Shown here piece after piece: positions 1 through 12,494 of a stretch of 64,000 nt of DNA (position 1 is its first letter; each line of letters opens with the position of its first letter). The notes beneath the pieces were generated by a model. That model saw only the letters and a program-made list of their open reading frames with translations, searched no databases and was not told the origin of the DNA. A program made the translations under genes and the position numbers. Origin of the DNA: Acestrorhynchus altus (taxonomy: Eukaryota; Chordata; Actinopteri; Characiformes; Acestrorhynchidae); the NCBI GenBank assembly GCA_034509495.1, contig CM067523.1:16719052-16783051 (forward strand). The letters are read 5' to 3'.

Positions 1-19
1 ACACACACACACACACACA
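1..19. repeat. (CA)n microsatellite cut by window edge
   Basis: Pure AC dinucleotide run that continues beyond the window start. Confidence 0.95.
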
Positions 20-837
20 GAGCAGTTCTCAAACTGCTTCTTTATCTGAGGCAAACATTTCTGGCATTTAAATGAACACACAGTACGACACACACTGCCA
101 CTTATCAAGGCTTATTACTGGTAATCATGCCGTTGTCAACATCTGGTCACATTACAAAAAAAAAGCTTCTCCAGAGAAAACTGGTTCATATTGTAGGTTC
201 ATAGTGCAGTGAAGTAAACAAAACTAGCTGAAATATCCCACAGTCAAATAATCCTGTGCTGTGTCACTGGATTGACAAGTCTAGGTCACATATGATTTAC
301 CTGCTAATATCGTTTTCCTATTAACCAGCACAAACTTGTGTAACTGTCTGTATTCCAATGAAATATGTAGGAAACGCTGCCTATGGCCATTTGACTTCAT
401 AATGCTAATACACCGGAGCTGGCAACACACAGGTAAGGTGAAACTACACACATACTCAAGCATTTATATCCAAATCTACTTCCCCTGTTCCCAGACGAGA
501 CACTTCCTTTTCAAATGGGCAATTGTAATCAAGTTGCTCGGGATAAAATGACTGTGTGGATTAAATGACTGTGGATTAAATGGATGAGATTTTGAAAAAA
601 TAACAGACAGTTAACAAGTTGCTGGCTTGCGGTCCAGGACCAGTCAAACCAGCATAAGATTTGAATTGCAAAACAAACACTTAATGACTCACTTCCAGAC
701 AGTTAACACAGGACACACAGCAGAGTCTAAATTTAAAACTTGTTTGAATAAACAGGATTTTCAGAGCCAATATCACACAAAACCACAAAATATAAAACAA
801 GAATCTGAGGAGCGCTGGTGATGTCTCAAAAGTCCTG
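20..837. other. Unassigned AT-rich DNA
   Basis: No recognisable gene, transposon terminus or RNA. Open frames are short and unlike known proteins. Confidence 0.5.
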
Positions 838-889
838 AGGAGTACTGATGGACTTTGGTCATTACTGGAGAGTAGTGATGGTGTTTTGT

Positions 890-1248
890 CATTACTAGGG
901 ACACCCAAACTTGAGGACAGTCCCTCTATCACATACAATGCTCCCTACACTTGGAGAATGAAGACAAGCATGTGCCCCTTCATCCGCCTCATTTCGAACT
1001 GCATTATTGCTGGGCAGCCAAAGTGCTTGGAGGAAAGCGTTGGGTCCCCAGATCTGATACATAAGGTAAAAGACGCATGTGCCACTGGGTGTGATATGGG
1101 GAGAGAGTGCCATCTACCAACCCAGAGAGAGCATGGCAAATTTTGTTCTCTCAGACTCCAGCTGCCACTGGCAGACAGCATGACCCGGGATTCAAAACTA
1201 CAATCCTCACATCATAGTGTAAGCTCATTAGACCACTGACTCACTCGA
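890..1248 (-). mobile_element. tRNA-derived SINE, decayed
   Basis: Read on the minus strand, the element begins near 1,248 with an A-box-like GAGTCAGTGGTCTAATG, followed about 40 nt later by a B-box-like GTTTTGAATCCC. The spacing and order are those of a tRNA-like RNA polymerase III promoter. The downstream body toward 890 is non-coding. The B box has drifted from GGTTCGAATCC, so the copy is old. The far boundary is a guess. Confidence 0.5.
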
Positions 1249-2400
1249 CGTGTCAAAACAAAATACATTTAATAATTTATTTTAAAACTATTTTCTGCCA
1301 AACAAAACTACTATTGGAATTCAAGAACAAAAAGGTTTTGAAAATTTTGAAAAAAACCTACGCTACATTTTGTCCCATGTAAGGTGTAGCTCTTCCCAAG
1401 ATAGTAGTTATTCCTTTTACACACACACACAAAAAAAAAAAGGCAAGACAAACAATAATAGACTATTAGACAAGTTCAATGTCACCAGTCTTTGACCTGA
1501 GGGATCTAAAGCGTGTTTATAAAAATATCCCTCTGAAGAAATAGAAAATCCCCCGTAGACTGCAGGAAAATCATTTCCTTTCAAATGAATAAAAATAGGT
1601 GGATCTTTGAGAAATCTCACAATCAAGAAAGACATGAGCTTAATACATTCTGTACACTGCTGAGAAACTGGAACTGGACAGTTGAGTTGGATTAAGCCCC
1701 TTACTGGACCACTGCAGACAGCAGCATATGCTGTCAGATTTAGAGATGCAAAGAGCAGTCTGCCTTACAGCACTAAGCCTTATTACAGCCCCTCACTGCT
1801 GATCTAGATCTAATGCAGGCCAATCTAATGCAGTCAGGTTAGTTACAACCCCAGTCCAATCATCAACATGATTAAAAAAACTGTTAACAACATGATAGTA
1901 CAGTAACTATTCCTGCATTCTGAGCTGGAAACGAATACAGACTATTCAGTTGAATAAATAAAAACAAGGCTGACACCAGCCTCAGGGATATTTAGGATAT
2001 GCTGACTATTAATTTTTTTTTTTGATTATTTACACATACACATACTTGTTTAACTGCTGCTTGTACAATGATGTAGCAAGAAAGCTCTGCGTTGAGAAAG
2101 CAAACCAAGTAAGACTAACAATTAACATTCAGTGAGTTTTATTTCAGCAAGTTACTTGATCATTTTTGTAATTTTTATAACAAACATGTACTTAATTTTT
2201 TATGTGCAAGCTGCAGAAATAAAATAAATGAATGTTAAAAAAATGCATCCAGTCAAGGTTTCACATCAGTGTCCTGCCTGCAAAATTTTACAGCTTTAAA
2301 CACATCTGTGAAAGTCCCACCTTCTCATCGCTGCTATTAGACAACATATTCCTGCATCTCTATCAACTACTGCTCAAACTGTTTTCCACCACAGCCTAAA
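1249..2400. other. Unassigned AT-rich DNA
   Basis: No coding exon or transposon end recognised; only short A/T runs and a small CA/A tract near 1,420-1,440. Confidence 0.5.
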
Positions 2401-2845
<445 letters not shown>

Positions 2846-3168
2846 ATTTACTGAAGTAATGTTAGTTCACTGGTGAACATAATATTAACAGTAGATTTCT
2901 ACAGTTGGTGATGGTGGGTGAGCAGATAGTCCATGGCAGGGTGGGAAACTAGTCCAAGTCCAGTAGCCGGAAGGTGGAAAGCTAATGGAAAGATGTATCA
3001 GGGGAGCTTGGCGTCCTTCTCAGGGCAGAAGAGCTTGAGGTTAGGACCTAATCAGTTCAGGCCAGTGGGTCTGATAAACACATCAGTCTGACTTTAATTG
3101 TTCTGTTTTTTCCTCCATTCCTGAATGGAGATGATTTAGCAAAATAGACTATTAAGGCTACTAATACG

Positions 3169-3209
<41 letters not shown>

Positions 3210-3540
3210 GGACCTGGTTCAACAATTAAAGTCTCGTAACCAAACCATTTTCACACAAACAACCCACTCACACTCTTTACTGGAATTAAATTGTATGCAG
3301 ATGTTAACCTGTGCAAAAGGAGAGTTACTAAGATGTGGCAATTTTTTATATCTTACACAAATTATATCTTGATATATCAATATTTATGATATATTACCCG
3401 AACCTGTACCAGCAGAGCAGAACTGAAATTCTCAGCCTTAATCATTACATTAGCTGCGGACATCGTGATAACAATGTTTAATGAGTTAATGCTAAATACT
3501 GTTTTTTGTACTTTTTTAGATATTGCCAGCTAATCTCAGA
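2846..3540. other. Unassigned DNA with a CA microsatellite
   Basis: No gene recognised. Holds an AC repeat at 3,172-3,206. Confidence 0.5.
3172..3206. repeat. (CA)n microsatellite
   Basis: Roughly 17 pure AC units. Confidence 0.95.
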
Positions 3541-3555
3541 TAATTTTAGGTTACT

Positions 3556-3605
3556 GCTGTAACCCCCGGTTCTCTTTCAAGCATTCGTTTTGGTCTCACA
3601 ATGGG
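3556..3605. repeat. DIRS outer terminal repeat
   Basis: Contains GTTCTCTTTCAAGCATTCGT then CACAATGGGATACG; it matches, inverted, the end at 8,595-8,650. Confidence 0.8.
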
Positions 3606-3825
3606 ATACGCCCCTTCTGTGTACATCTCAGAAGCTCTATTTCACTGTACCAGCCCATTGGCTGGCTGACAGCTGTAATAGCTTATGCACTACCTCCATA
3701 TATAATACGGTAGCATGCCATCATCTGCTCATTCAAAACAAACACACCTCTTCCTTGCTTCACTGCAAGGAGGGTGGTCCGGTGAGACACCTCACTCATG
3801 CTATCAGAGAGCCAGGGTTACAGTT

Positions 3826-3880
3826 GTAACCTTAAGTTCTCTTTCAAGCATTAATTTTGGTGTCTCACTATGGGATATTC
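3826..3880. repeat. DIRS internal copy of the terminal repeat
   Basis: Direct copy of the 3,556-3,605 end (AGTTCTCTTTCAAGCATTAA, CTCACTATGGGATA) about 270 bp inward, next to the end of the recombinase remains. Confidence 0.8.
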
Positions 3881-3929
3881 TTACTCCCATACTGCCAGAC
3901 AATCCTGCTATGAAAGCACTGTCCACCAG

Positions 3930-4373
3930 CTAAGCTTCAAGCGGCTGGAACTGTCCAGTGAGCTGAAGCCCTGCTTGCTGCTGCACAATCATCTTGAATT
4001 GAAATACCCTGAAAAACTGCCCAAGAGGTCACTATGCTTCTTGTGGACTTTGCAAGGACGCCAGGTGGAGCTGTTAGGCTCTTACTAGTGTTTGCCGAAG
4101 CAATAACCTCTGTAATCCAGTTTGATCGTCTTTGTTTAGTAATAGCTTCTCCTGTGTGTTGGCTTTGACCAAGACACAAAAAGCTGATCACTCCTCCTTA
4201 AAGCCTTTGTTCTATCCACATAAATGCACAGTGCCCATACAGTGCATTCAGCTGCTGATTGGCTGGAGAGGCAAAAGGCACAGCATAAAATTCCCGAAGT
4301 CCTATAATGAGACATGGCTGAACAACTTTAGAAATAAAGGCAGTAAAGGCCCCCTGTGAAAACTGCATGGAGG
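3930..4373 (-). pseudogene. DIRS tyrosine recombinase, catalytic C-terminal part
   Basis: 4,373-4,198 encodes VVQPCLIIGLREFYAVPF and NQQLNALYGHCA, then in another frame the region 4,191-3,937 carries ITKQRRSNWITEVIASA, PPGVLAKSTR, SIVTSWAVFQGISIQD and AAASRASAH. These are the conserved DIRS steps TKQRLSxWI, AHSTRG and SWALxxGxSxxDI. The HxxR catalytic motif reads KSTR here (4,050-4,039), so the histidine is lost. The final tyrosine region is also not seen. Confidence 0.8.
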
Positions 4374-4379
4374 ATAAGT

Positions 4380-5700
4380 ACACAGATAACGGTTGTGGGT
4401 GCACTGAGTAGACGAAGACAGACAAGGGAGGCAGACGTACGTGCAGGGGTTTTGGATTCAATAATAAAGAAAAAAAATGAGATACAAACATAAGCAGAAT
4501 GACAGGAATTAGATAAACAAACAAACCATCTGGAAACATACTGACAACCACAAATCACAAAACAATACAACAAAGAACTGACAAGGACAGACTGAAACAG
4601 AGGGACTTAAATAATAAGATTCCTATTGTATTGCTGCTCCATGTCGCACCTTGGTTCCAGAGGAACGTAATTTCGTTACTCTGTGTACCTGTACTCAGAT
4701 GTAATGACAATAAAAAGCCTTGACTTGACAACTGACACACCTGGAACAGGATAATAAATGTGCGAAGCAAGGGCAGAGACAAGAAGAAAACAAGACACAT
4801 ATGCTCAGAAGCATATGGGGGAAAGACAACAACAATGATGAGACAGGAAGACAGGAGTAGAACAGGACCTATACATGACAGTAGGCCTCTCCCCGACAAG
4901 CAACTTCAGGAACAAGGAGACCAGACTGGAGATGTGACAGGAGATACAAAAAACAAGTCAGGAGACTGGATCTGGGGAATGGGAAATGTGGTAGGTGACT
5001 GGACAGGAGACAAGACCAGAAACCGGAGACATTGGACACACAAGACTAGACAAGAGACTGGATGTTGAGCACAAGACAGTGCAGGAGACACTGAACTGAC
5101 TGAACTGGAGACTGCAACATGTGGAACATGAGAATGGACTGGAGAAACCGACATGACATGGGACTGGATTTGGGACATGACATGACCAGGATAGGAACAA
5201 ACACATGGACCAGGACAGACACAAAAACGGTGACAGGGACTGGGATGCCAGACAATGGAACAGGAACAGAAACATACATGGGAACCAAAACAAACAGATA
5301 CATGTACAGAAACTGAACCAAACTGAGACAGTGGTGTGGATTTAGGTACAGGGATATACATGTGCTGAGACTTGTATCGGCACAGAACTGGCTAATGTCC
5401 CATAAACTGTTCTTGGAGCCAGACTGGGTACAGTTCTGGAGGCCGCTGCAGGGGAATACAGTCTTTGTGTTGACCTACTAAAAGATGCGGACTGGACTGT
5501 GAACTTTGTAGACGGTGCGGCAATCAAAGACACCATAGGAACAGTAGTGGCGGGTTACGCCCTTGCATTTGGAAGGCTACCGGCAAACTCCACCTCTGGA
5601 ACAGTGGCGGCACACTCCGCCCTCAATTCTGGAACACAAGTGGCAGACTCCGCCCTCGACTCTACAATCGGTAGACTCTGTTGAAGAAGCCAAGAGCAGC
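4380..5700. mobile_element. Foreign repetitive DNA splitting the DIRS recombinase
   Basis: Sequence unrelated to DIRS sits exactly where the recombinase is interrupted. It contains a tail-like A-rich part (4,440-4,620) followed by about 450 bp of degenerate GGAGACTGGAC-type reiteration (4,850-5,320) and a GC-richer minisatellite (5,535-5,668). I do not recognise the element type. The junctions are approximate and no target duplication was identified. Confidence 0.5.
5535..5668. repeat. Degenerate GC-rich minisatellite, about 33-bp unit
   Basis: Four imperfect copies of GGAACAGTGGCGGCACACTC plus CGCCCTC and a short spacer; the last two copies are 33 bp, the others 27-36 bp. Confidence 0.75.
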
Positions 5701-5704
5701 TGAG

Positions 5705-5945
5705 GCGTGCGACCCCTCCGACAGGTGCATTTCGACTGTGGAAAGTTAATTACCTATCAATCAGTTGTGGAAGGAATGACAGGATAATTGCTACAGAACA
5801 CTGAAATGGGAGTTTGTGTTTACCCGAACACCACTGTTCAAACACACCACTAGTGGACAGAACCCTGGAACTCTGGATGGTTTGTAAGACATTTTGTGAC
5901 AACCTTGTCACACTGAAATTAAACCCCTCACAGGCCAGGCCCACA
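5705..5945 (-). pseudogene. DIRS tyrosine recombinase, N-terminal part
   Basis: Encodes LSQNVLQTIQSSRVLSTSGV, FEQWCSGKHKL and CSVAIILSFLPQLIDR, matching the SAM-like N-terminal domain of DIRS recombinases (TIQxxRAxST, FxxWC, CxVxxILSFLQxLLD). After a stop, NAPVGG is still recognisable; similarity ends near 5,705, at the edge of the inserted DNA. Confidence 0.75.
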
Positions 5946-6019
5946 GAGCCAGGCATTCTGGATGTGGGTGGTAATGCTCCCCCTTGTCCCTTGAGTCCAT
6001 GCTCAGTAGGAGGGGCCAA

Positions 6020-6449
6020 GGGTTGCCCGGGGGATCTGCATAATCTCTGCTAGCCAGTGCTTGCCAGACCAATGCCGAGTTATTAGGAGAGCAGTCAGAC
6101 CCCTCTCCCTTACTCGTGTTAATCTCTCAAACTCTAACACTACTGGTGGAAATGCATACAGCAGTGTCTGTGGTCATGCATGTGCTAAAGTGTTGACCCA
6201 GACTGGAGCACTCTGGACATGCAACAACTAGAACAGAACATTGGCACTGAGCATTCTCCCTCAATAAGAAAACAGCCACTGTCATTCTGCCAGCATCATC
6301 AAGCAATTTATGTGGAAGGTTCACCGATGGGGACTCCACCTGCCATTCACTATCCTGCCCTTGTGAGTGTCCCCCAAACCAGACAGTCCCAGCCTTACAT
6401 GCTCCCATTGACACAGGACTATCACCACCATCTGAGTTATTTTCACTCT
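6020..6449 (-). pseudogene. DIRS RNase H / linker remnant
   Basis: Between the RT and recombinase remains. In broken frames it shows LLYAFPPVV near 6,150, then EGGLTALLITRHWSGKHWL, resembling the conserved LYAFPP and LLIAPxW segments that follow RNase H in DIRS elements. No intact frame. Assigned from position and these short matches. Confidence 0.55.
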
Positions 6450-7260
6450 CTAATGTGAAGGATCCAGCCTGAGCGAAGCAACCCAGTGTCGAAAATCCTT
6501 CACGAATTGGCATCCCAATGGAACAACATCTATAGCTGAGGCCATCATACCCAGCAGTCTGAGATATGCATGGAACAGGATTGTACTGTTCCTCTGAAAC
6601 ATGTTCAGACATGACATGAGCTTTGCAACTCTTTCTGCAGACAGGCTTGCCCTGAATGAGACTGAGCCCAGTGACATCCCTGGGTACAATATGCATTTGG
6701 TTGGAGTCAACACACTCTACTCTGTGTCCATTTGAAACCCCAGTCTCACAAGGTGTTCTATAAGCAACCTTGTGTGCTCTCATGCTTCCTCTCCCAACTG
6801 TGCTGCAATAAGCCAGTTGTCAGTATAGGTGGCAATGCAGATGTCCTGCTATCTCAGCAGGGCTATCCCTGCCTCGGTGCGTTTGACAAACACTCATGGA
6901 CTGAGTGGAAGACCAAACTGGAGATACACCCTTAAGTGTTCGTTCAGTGCATGTAATCCAAGATGGGCCGCAGGGTTTCTTTGGCACCAGGAAGTACCAG
7001 GAATAGAAACCGGCTTGATTTAGTACTGGTGGTACTGCTCCCCTTTTCAGTAATAAGGAAATTTCCCCTTTGGCCTGAGAGTGAACAATACCCTTGAAAT
7101 GTGGAGGCTGAGTGGCAAATTGCAATCTGTACCATTCTTAGAACCCACCATGATGAGATGCACGCAGACCAGCTGTCCAGCCATGCAGCCCTTGCAACCT
7201 CTGGTGAGGTTGGAATTGCATATGCTGCTTACTGCGCAGCATGCTGTGTGTTAGAACAGA
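6450..7260 (-). pseudogene. DIRS reverse transcriptase remnant
   Basis: 7,125-6,820 encodes QFATQPPHFKGIVHSQA, LLKRGAVPPVLNQAGFYSWY and FLVPKK, the DIRS form of the start of the RT domain; an overlapping frame supplies LRPILDYMH. Further on, 6,713-6,450 encodes GMSLGSVSFRASLSAERV, LRLLGMMASAIDVVPLG and FRHWVASLRLDP, matching the region after the RT palm in fish DIRS elements. The catalytic YxDD part is not found intact, so part of the palm is lost or shifted. Non-functional. Confidence 0.8.
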
Positions 7261-7502
7261 GGTTGGTAAGCACGCAGAACATAGCGGAGCTTTAAAGCCT
7301 CCATTTTGGCCCAGCAGGCCCTGTGGCTTCTGTCATTTGGAGATACAAAACCCAACAGTCAGGAAAAAAGAAGGCCAGGTAGGTGCTGGGGGGCTCATCA
7401 TCCCTCTTCTACTCCTTACAACGTTTTTGCATCAATGTGAGGGTGGAGCCGAAGATGACCCCTGATACCACTGGTTTGTCTAGAATGGCTTCCTTCTGTC
7501 TG

Positions 7503-8345
7503 TCAGAGAGAATAGCCAGGTTGAGCCATCTGCCCATTTCCTGGACAACCATCGTCACTTTCCCTGCTGCTCAACATGGTGGTGAAATTAAGGGCTCTAC
7601 CTAAAAGTACTATGGGCACTACAGCGTTGTAAGCCCATTCGGTCAAGCTGAACTGAATGCGATCTGCCTTCGAGGGCAGCGTGGGGGTCGTGGCCAGAGG
7701 CTCCATGGGGGGCATGCGGAGAAGACCCTCCCATGTGGAGAAGACGGTCCAGATTGAGAGCCAATACTCCTTGGATAGGAGTTTTTCTTTCCCTTGTAGC
7801 ACGACTTTGTAGTCTCCACTAACATGGTTGGCCATGGAATGTCCAGCTTGTCAGCTACATGCTTCTGCATGTCCTGTAGGTCCACATTCAAAAGTGGAGA
7901 GGATGATGCCTCTACTGAGTCAGTTGCCTCCACAGCACAGAGGTGGTTTGCCATCTGGGAGAGGGGAAGAAACAGGGAGTCCTTGAATCCATCATCCTTG
8001 CTGGAGAGGGAAAATTCTGAGTCACCCTCCGCAGCTTCCTCTTTGTCCTCTGCCTGTAGCAGGGTGAAAAGGCATCGTGCTGGTGGCCACAGCACAAATG
8101 GATGGATGATTCAGTGGACATGCTGCGTGTCACCGCCTGACATGAGGGGGTCTGTGCCCAAGAGGCTGTGGCATGCCAGCCTGCACTGTAAGCTTTTCAC
8201 AGTTCAGGTTGTTCTGCGCTGCATGTTACAGCCCAAGCAAGTATCACGGTGCATGTCCCTGATAAATATGTTATTCCCACAAGGGCACAGCCATGCAGAC
8301 TCACCATCCCCATTCAGTGTCGTCCGCATTGCTACAGCCATTTAG
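7503..8345 (-). pseudogene. DIRS gag-like region, broken
   Basis: The longest open piece (8,095-7,643) encodes an acidic, Ser-rich protein with KHVADKLDIPWP, followed in another frame by KADRIQFSLTEWAYNAVVP. The position at the head of the element and the mix of acidic and Ser-rich sequence before the reverse transcriptase fit the DIRS gag-like ORF. Similarity is weaker than for the enzymatic parts. Frames change at least twice. Confidence 0.55.
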
Positions 8346-8594
8346 CTAGTGTGCTAAATTGTGGGGGTAAGATGGCCTGGAGGCCAGGCTATGGCAAAGA
8401 CCAAATTAATCCCCTTTCGTTTCTATGACATTAAGTGCCCGACGACAGTGGTATTAACTTTTTGTGTGTGGACAGTGAAGCTTAGGTGTCCTGTAGAAAA
8501 GAATAAAGAAGGAAAGGCTTCTAGAGTGAAGTGAGAAGAAGGTTTTGATGGCATGCCAATGTATCACATATGGAGGTGGAGCATGAGCCAGAAG

Positions 8595-8650
8595 GAGCAT
8601 ATCCCATTGTGAGACACCGAAACGAATCCTTGAAAGAGAACGTCAGATAT
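8595..8650. repeat. DIRS inverted terminal repeat, gag side
   Basis: CATATCCCATTGTGAGACAC and CGAATCCTTGAAAGAGAACG are the inverted form of the repeat at 3,556-3,605. Confidence 0.8.
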
Positions 8651-8655
8651 AATTC

Positions 8656-9880
8656 AGATGACGTGATGTCAGGGGGCCTGGATTAAAAATGAGGCCCAGC
8701 CAGCATGCTAATGCCACAACAGCAATATTGGATGAAACCCAGAACTATCTGGAGGAGATTATTTTTAACTGGCATAAATTAATTTTACTACAGGATGTCT
8801 GTGAAATTTATGACTGATTTAATGGGAGTGTCTGGTTGATTTGCAGTGACCCCTCCTCCAAAAATGAGTGAGTAATCTGTAACTTGGCCACAACTATAGT
8901 ATTAGAGGATGATAACAAATCGCATAACCCATTAGTGATCAGTGCGGATTGAACCAGCATGTATGCACACTTACACAGAATCTGCAAAAATAAGTGACCC
9001 TTTTTATGTGCAGCTGTTTTGTCAGCAATTTTGCTTGCATTTGCAGTAGGTATGAACAGTCATCTCCTTACCACCTCATTACTGAGAAATCCGGCTAAAC
9101 ACGCCTTTTTTCCTGAAGTGGGAATACACAGTCTGGAAAAATGACTGACATGGCGCATTCAGACAGGACTAAAATTACTGAGAACCTGAGGGCTTTAAAT
9201 GAGCAAGTGTGTGGCCAGTGCACATTCTGCCAGTAGAGTATTACAATATTATATTTTGCAGTGTTGACTCCATTCTCAAATACACAGTGTTGACTTTACA
9301 ATTACAAAACTACAATCAAACACTGAATGCTCTAACAACCCAGCCAACAGATCAACAAAGGATTGCGACTCAGCTCCTCTTCGACTTCTATGCCGCCCAA
9401 ACACTATGGAGGGGGCATGAGACTGTATACAGAAGAAATGAAGATCAAATATCAGCATGAAATTGAAATTTTTGGGATTCTTTGTTCAGCTGCATTTTTG
9501 ATGCCATTATTAAGCAAATGTAAACAGTATGATAACCATCAATACCATGATATACCATGGTATATTTAAAGCCAGTATGTCGCTGCAACCCTTTGCATGA
9601 TGGTGGACTACAATACCCCTGTTCCTGTGCCCTTCCAATCCTGACAGATATGTGTGCATCTCAGCATCATAGTGTGGGTGATGTGTTTAACACATACACC
9701 TCTTAAAGCTTGTTGTTCATCTAAGGGATCCAGAACCATTAACCTCTAACCTCCATTTCAGAAAAGACAGGCATCAGACAAATGAGTCCCATGCTACATA
9801 TGAAATGAGCAATACTCTAATGGAGAAGCTCCATCATCTGTCTGACACTTGAGTGTGTAGGTGTGTCATGGATTTAGATG
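8656..9880. other. Unassigned DNA
   Basis: No gene or terminal repeat recognised. A small palindromic ATACCATGATATACCATGGT motif lies near 9,541. Confidence 0.45.
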
Positions 9881-10066
9881 AATTGTAGTTGACGGGCTAC
9901 TTTAAGTTGGAACCATTGCTGTCAAATGCACACATACAGCTTGTCTCGTCCCTGTAAAGAAGTACTACCAATAGAATAGGAATCTACTGGCACCAAACCT
10001 AATGCCAGTGTGTGTGAGAGGGGTTTAAAGCCCCCCAGCATTGGGCTGTGGAATGGTGGAACTGTG
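9881..10066 (-). mobile_element. MITE-like repeat fragment, same family as 60,700-60,940
   Basis: Contains, inverted, the strings shared with 60,740-60,860: GCCCCCCAGCATTGGGCTGT and AAACCTAATGCCAGTGTG against CACAGCTCAATGCTGGGGG and CCTGGCATTTTGCATGG. It is a truncated non-coding copy. Confidence 0.6.
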
Positions 10067-10515
10067 CAGTCTAAAACCATAAAGACGATGTCACATAAAA
10101 AGGCAATGAGTTAACTCATATACAACAGAAATATACAGCCAAACCAGACACTAGATGGGAACCCATGCAAGCTTTCTGCTCAGAAAGTGTAAAATCAGTG
10201 GACCTTAAATTTATAACTGATAATGATGGTCTAGACCTGTAAAGGGACAAGCTGTCCTAGACTATATTGTAGTTGCGTCAACAAGAAGGAATAAGAGGAA
10301 TCCTGTCTGAATTCAGGCGCAGCGGAATGCTGTCTGGCATGGGTGTTGTTATTGTGTGGGTTTTGAATGGAGACTACAAGGCGCTGTCAATCATTGTACT
10401 CAGGATAAAAGGAAGTCAACGCTTCTCTTTCTTAAAAAGCACTTTTAAATATTTCATGACAAGAGCACAGTCAATTCCACAAAGTCTTACAAACTAACAA
10501 ACCCACAAGACACAA

Positions 10516-10921
10516 TCCCAGCTAGCAGAGAACAATATAGGAATGTTCAGCCATGGCTTTGAAAGGTTCCAGGATAGCCTTCAATGTTACACAAATAATG
10601 TCCCGGAATGTTCTGAAAACACGTGACATAATAATGGTTTGCAACACATGTTTCTTACACAACATTCCCATTTAGACAAAAGCTAGACATTATGGAAACA
10701 TCTAAAGTAACTTTCCCAAAACTAAACATGCAATAAATCAAACCCATTATTTGCATTACTTTTTGAAGTATGCCTAACAAATGAGAAAAGCCCTGTTTCA
10801 ATTGTAAACCATAAATTAATAAACATAAAAAAGTTAAATAAATATTCCAGGCAGAATGAATGATCAAAGAACCAAAATTATAACATTCAGAATGTTCAAC
10901 TAAGCAAATATCTAGCTGGGA
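10516..10921. mobile_element. MITE with TCCCAGCTAG ends
   Basis: Left end TCCCAGCTAGCA and right end CTAGCTGGGA are inverted copies about 400 bp apart. The interior is non-coding and rich in GGAATGTTC / GAACATTCC-like words. A related but unbounded stretch of similar words lies near 18,226-18,300. Confidence 0.6.
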
Positions 10922-12494
10922 TCTGCTTCAACAGTTTTGTTCATCTAGTTCCAGGAAAATTACCTCCAGGCCATATTTTCTGTCAGATAAGATAATTGTT
11001 TATTAGTCCTGCAGTGGGGAAATTAATTTAAAAACGTTTTTTGGGGGCTTTTTAATCACTAAACCAGTTCTGGAATCATCTAGGCACCATTAACAGACAT
11101 GTTTCTCAGCTGCAGCAGTGAGAGGTTTCTCTAACCCTAAAAGAACTGTTTTACAAATCATAGCTGATTCACCAAACTGTAAAACAGAACACATCAGTAA
11201 TCAACAAACACAGATATCACACAGATATTAGCATTAAGGATCAGATCAGGGGGCAAAACAACCTGGCCATTGCTGATGTTTACCCAACACACTGTCACAG
11301 ATTTTGATTTGTTCTCAATTAAGCCACTGTCAGAAGCACCCACCACAACTGGCAAGCCTGCAAGTACTGCCATTTTGGAGATGTTCAAACCCAGTCACCT
11401 ATGTTAGGGGTCCTCAACCTTTATCACCTTATGGTTTTAAGAAAACTAGAAAACAGTCACCCACAAAAAAAAAAACTAAATTCAACTTTTTAAAAAAAAA
11501 AAGAAAAAAAAAAGAGAGAATTAGAGCTTGAGAAACATCTTAAAGAAATAGCATGTCTTCATGAAAATATCTGTCCCACATGTACCTTAACGAGCAGGAA
11601 TGATGCATTGATCACGTTTGGGGTTTAGTTATAAAACATGCATTCCATATTTCTTTCCAAAAGGTGTCTCTGTGGATCTCACACCCCAAATATCTGTCTG
11701 TCACCTCATATTTGAAATAGTCTGGATTGTACTTGTAGAGATGATTTTATTTTCCTTTTTCTGAGGAACAGTGTCACTATTTTTTATTGTTTAAGAAACA
11801 TCTCTGGTTGGCTAACTGTAATTATTAACTATTGTTTTTACTGATTTACGTTTCTGATGAGAGGAGGTCGTGTTCTGACACTGAAAATATACCGTATAAC
11901 CAGTCACATATAAGCAGTCTTTGTGTAAAAAACATTTCAAGTTTACTTCAGGTATGTTCTGGAAATAAGCTGCTCAGCTGTGACTGGGGAAAATTCTGAA
12001 CTGCCCCCACAGAATATATCTGATTTCCTTAAACATTAAGAGTCAGGCAAGCATGGAAAGCTCTTTGGGGTATTGACTGAGCATTTGACACATTAATCTC
12101 AAAGCTACTGACTGAAACACAAAGCATGTCAATAGAATACCTTACACAGATGACAAAGTGTCATCAAAATAAGGAGTGTAATAATACACAGCGTGACATC
12201 AAAGCACATACATTTTAAAGGCTGAACTCAACATTGTCAGTTAAGAGATTGAGTTCATTGATTTCTGTGGTGGAAGTAGCGTGACTGAGAAAATAGATAA
12301 AAGCGAGGAGATGTGGCACAAACCTTCACCTTTAAGAGACATATTTTTATTTTACTACACTTGAGTCTCAACGAGGGCAATTCAATAAACCTAATAAATC
12401 TGTCTTATCATGCATTTTGTTCTTGTTGCTGAATGTATGAGGGATGCACAATTAGGGTTCTAGCAGTATACCAGTTTTAGACATAAAGCAGCAT
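10922..12494. other. Unassigned AT-rich DNA
   Basis: No gene recognised. A-rich tracts at 11,462-11,515. Confidence 0.45.

Larger units (their letters stand above)
3541..8655 (-). mobile_element. DIRS-type (tyrosine recombinase) retrotransposon, dead and interrupted
   Basis: A decayed DIRS element read from about 8,650 down to 3,541. Terminal sequences near 8,595-8,650 and 3,556-3,605 are inverted copies (TTCTCTTTCAAGCATTCGTT and CTCACAATGGGATA cores), with a second copy at 3,826-3,880, as expected for DIRS inverted and internal repeats. In between, in the DIRS gene order, are gag-like, reverse transcriptase, RNase H/linker and tyrosine recombinase remains. All frames carry stops and shifts. 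Foreign repetitive DNA (about 4,380-5,700) splits the recombinase. Edges are approximate. Confidence 0.85.

Noticed and set aside
4906..5361. 151-codon minus-strand frame rich in Val, Ser and Cys
   Set aside because: It comes from drifted reiterated sequence inside the DIRS interruption and shows no domain.
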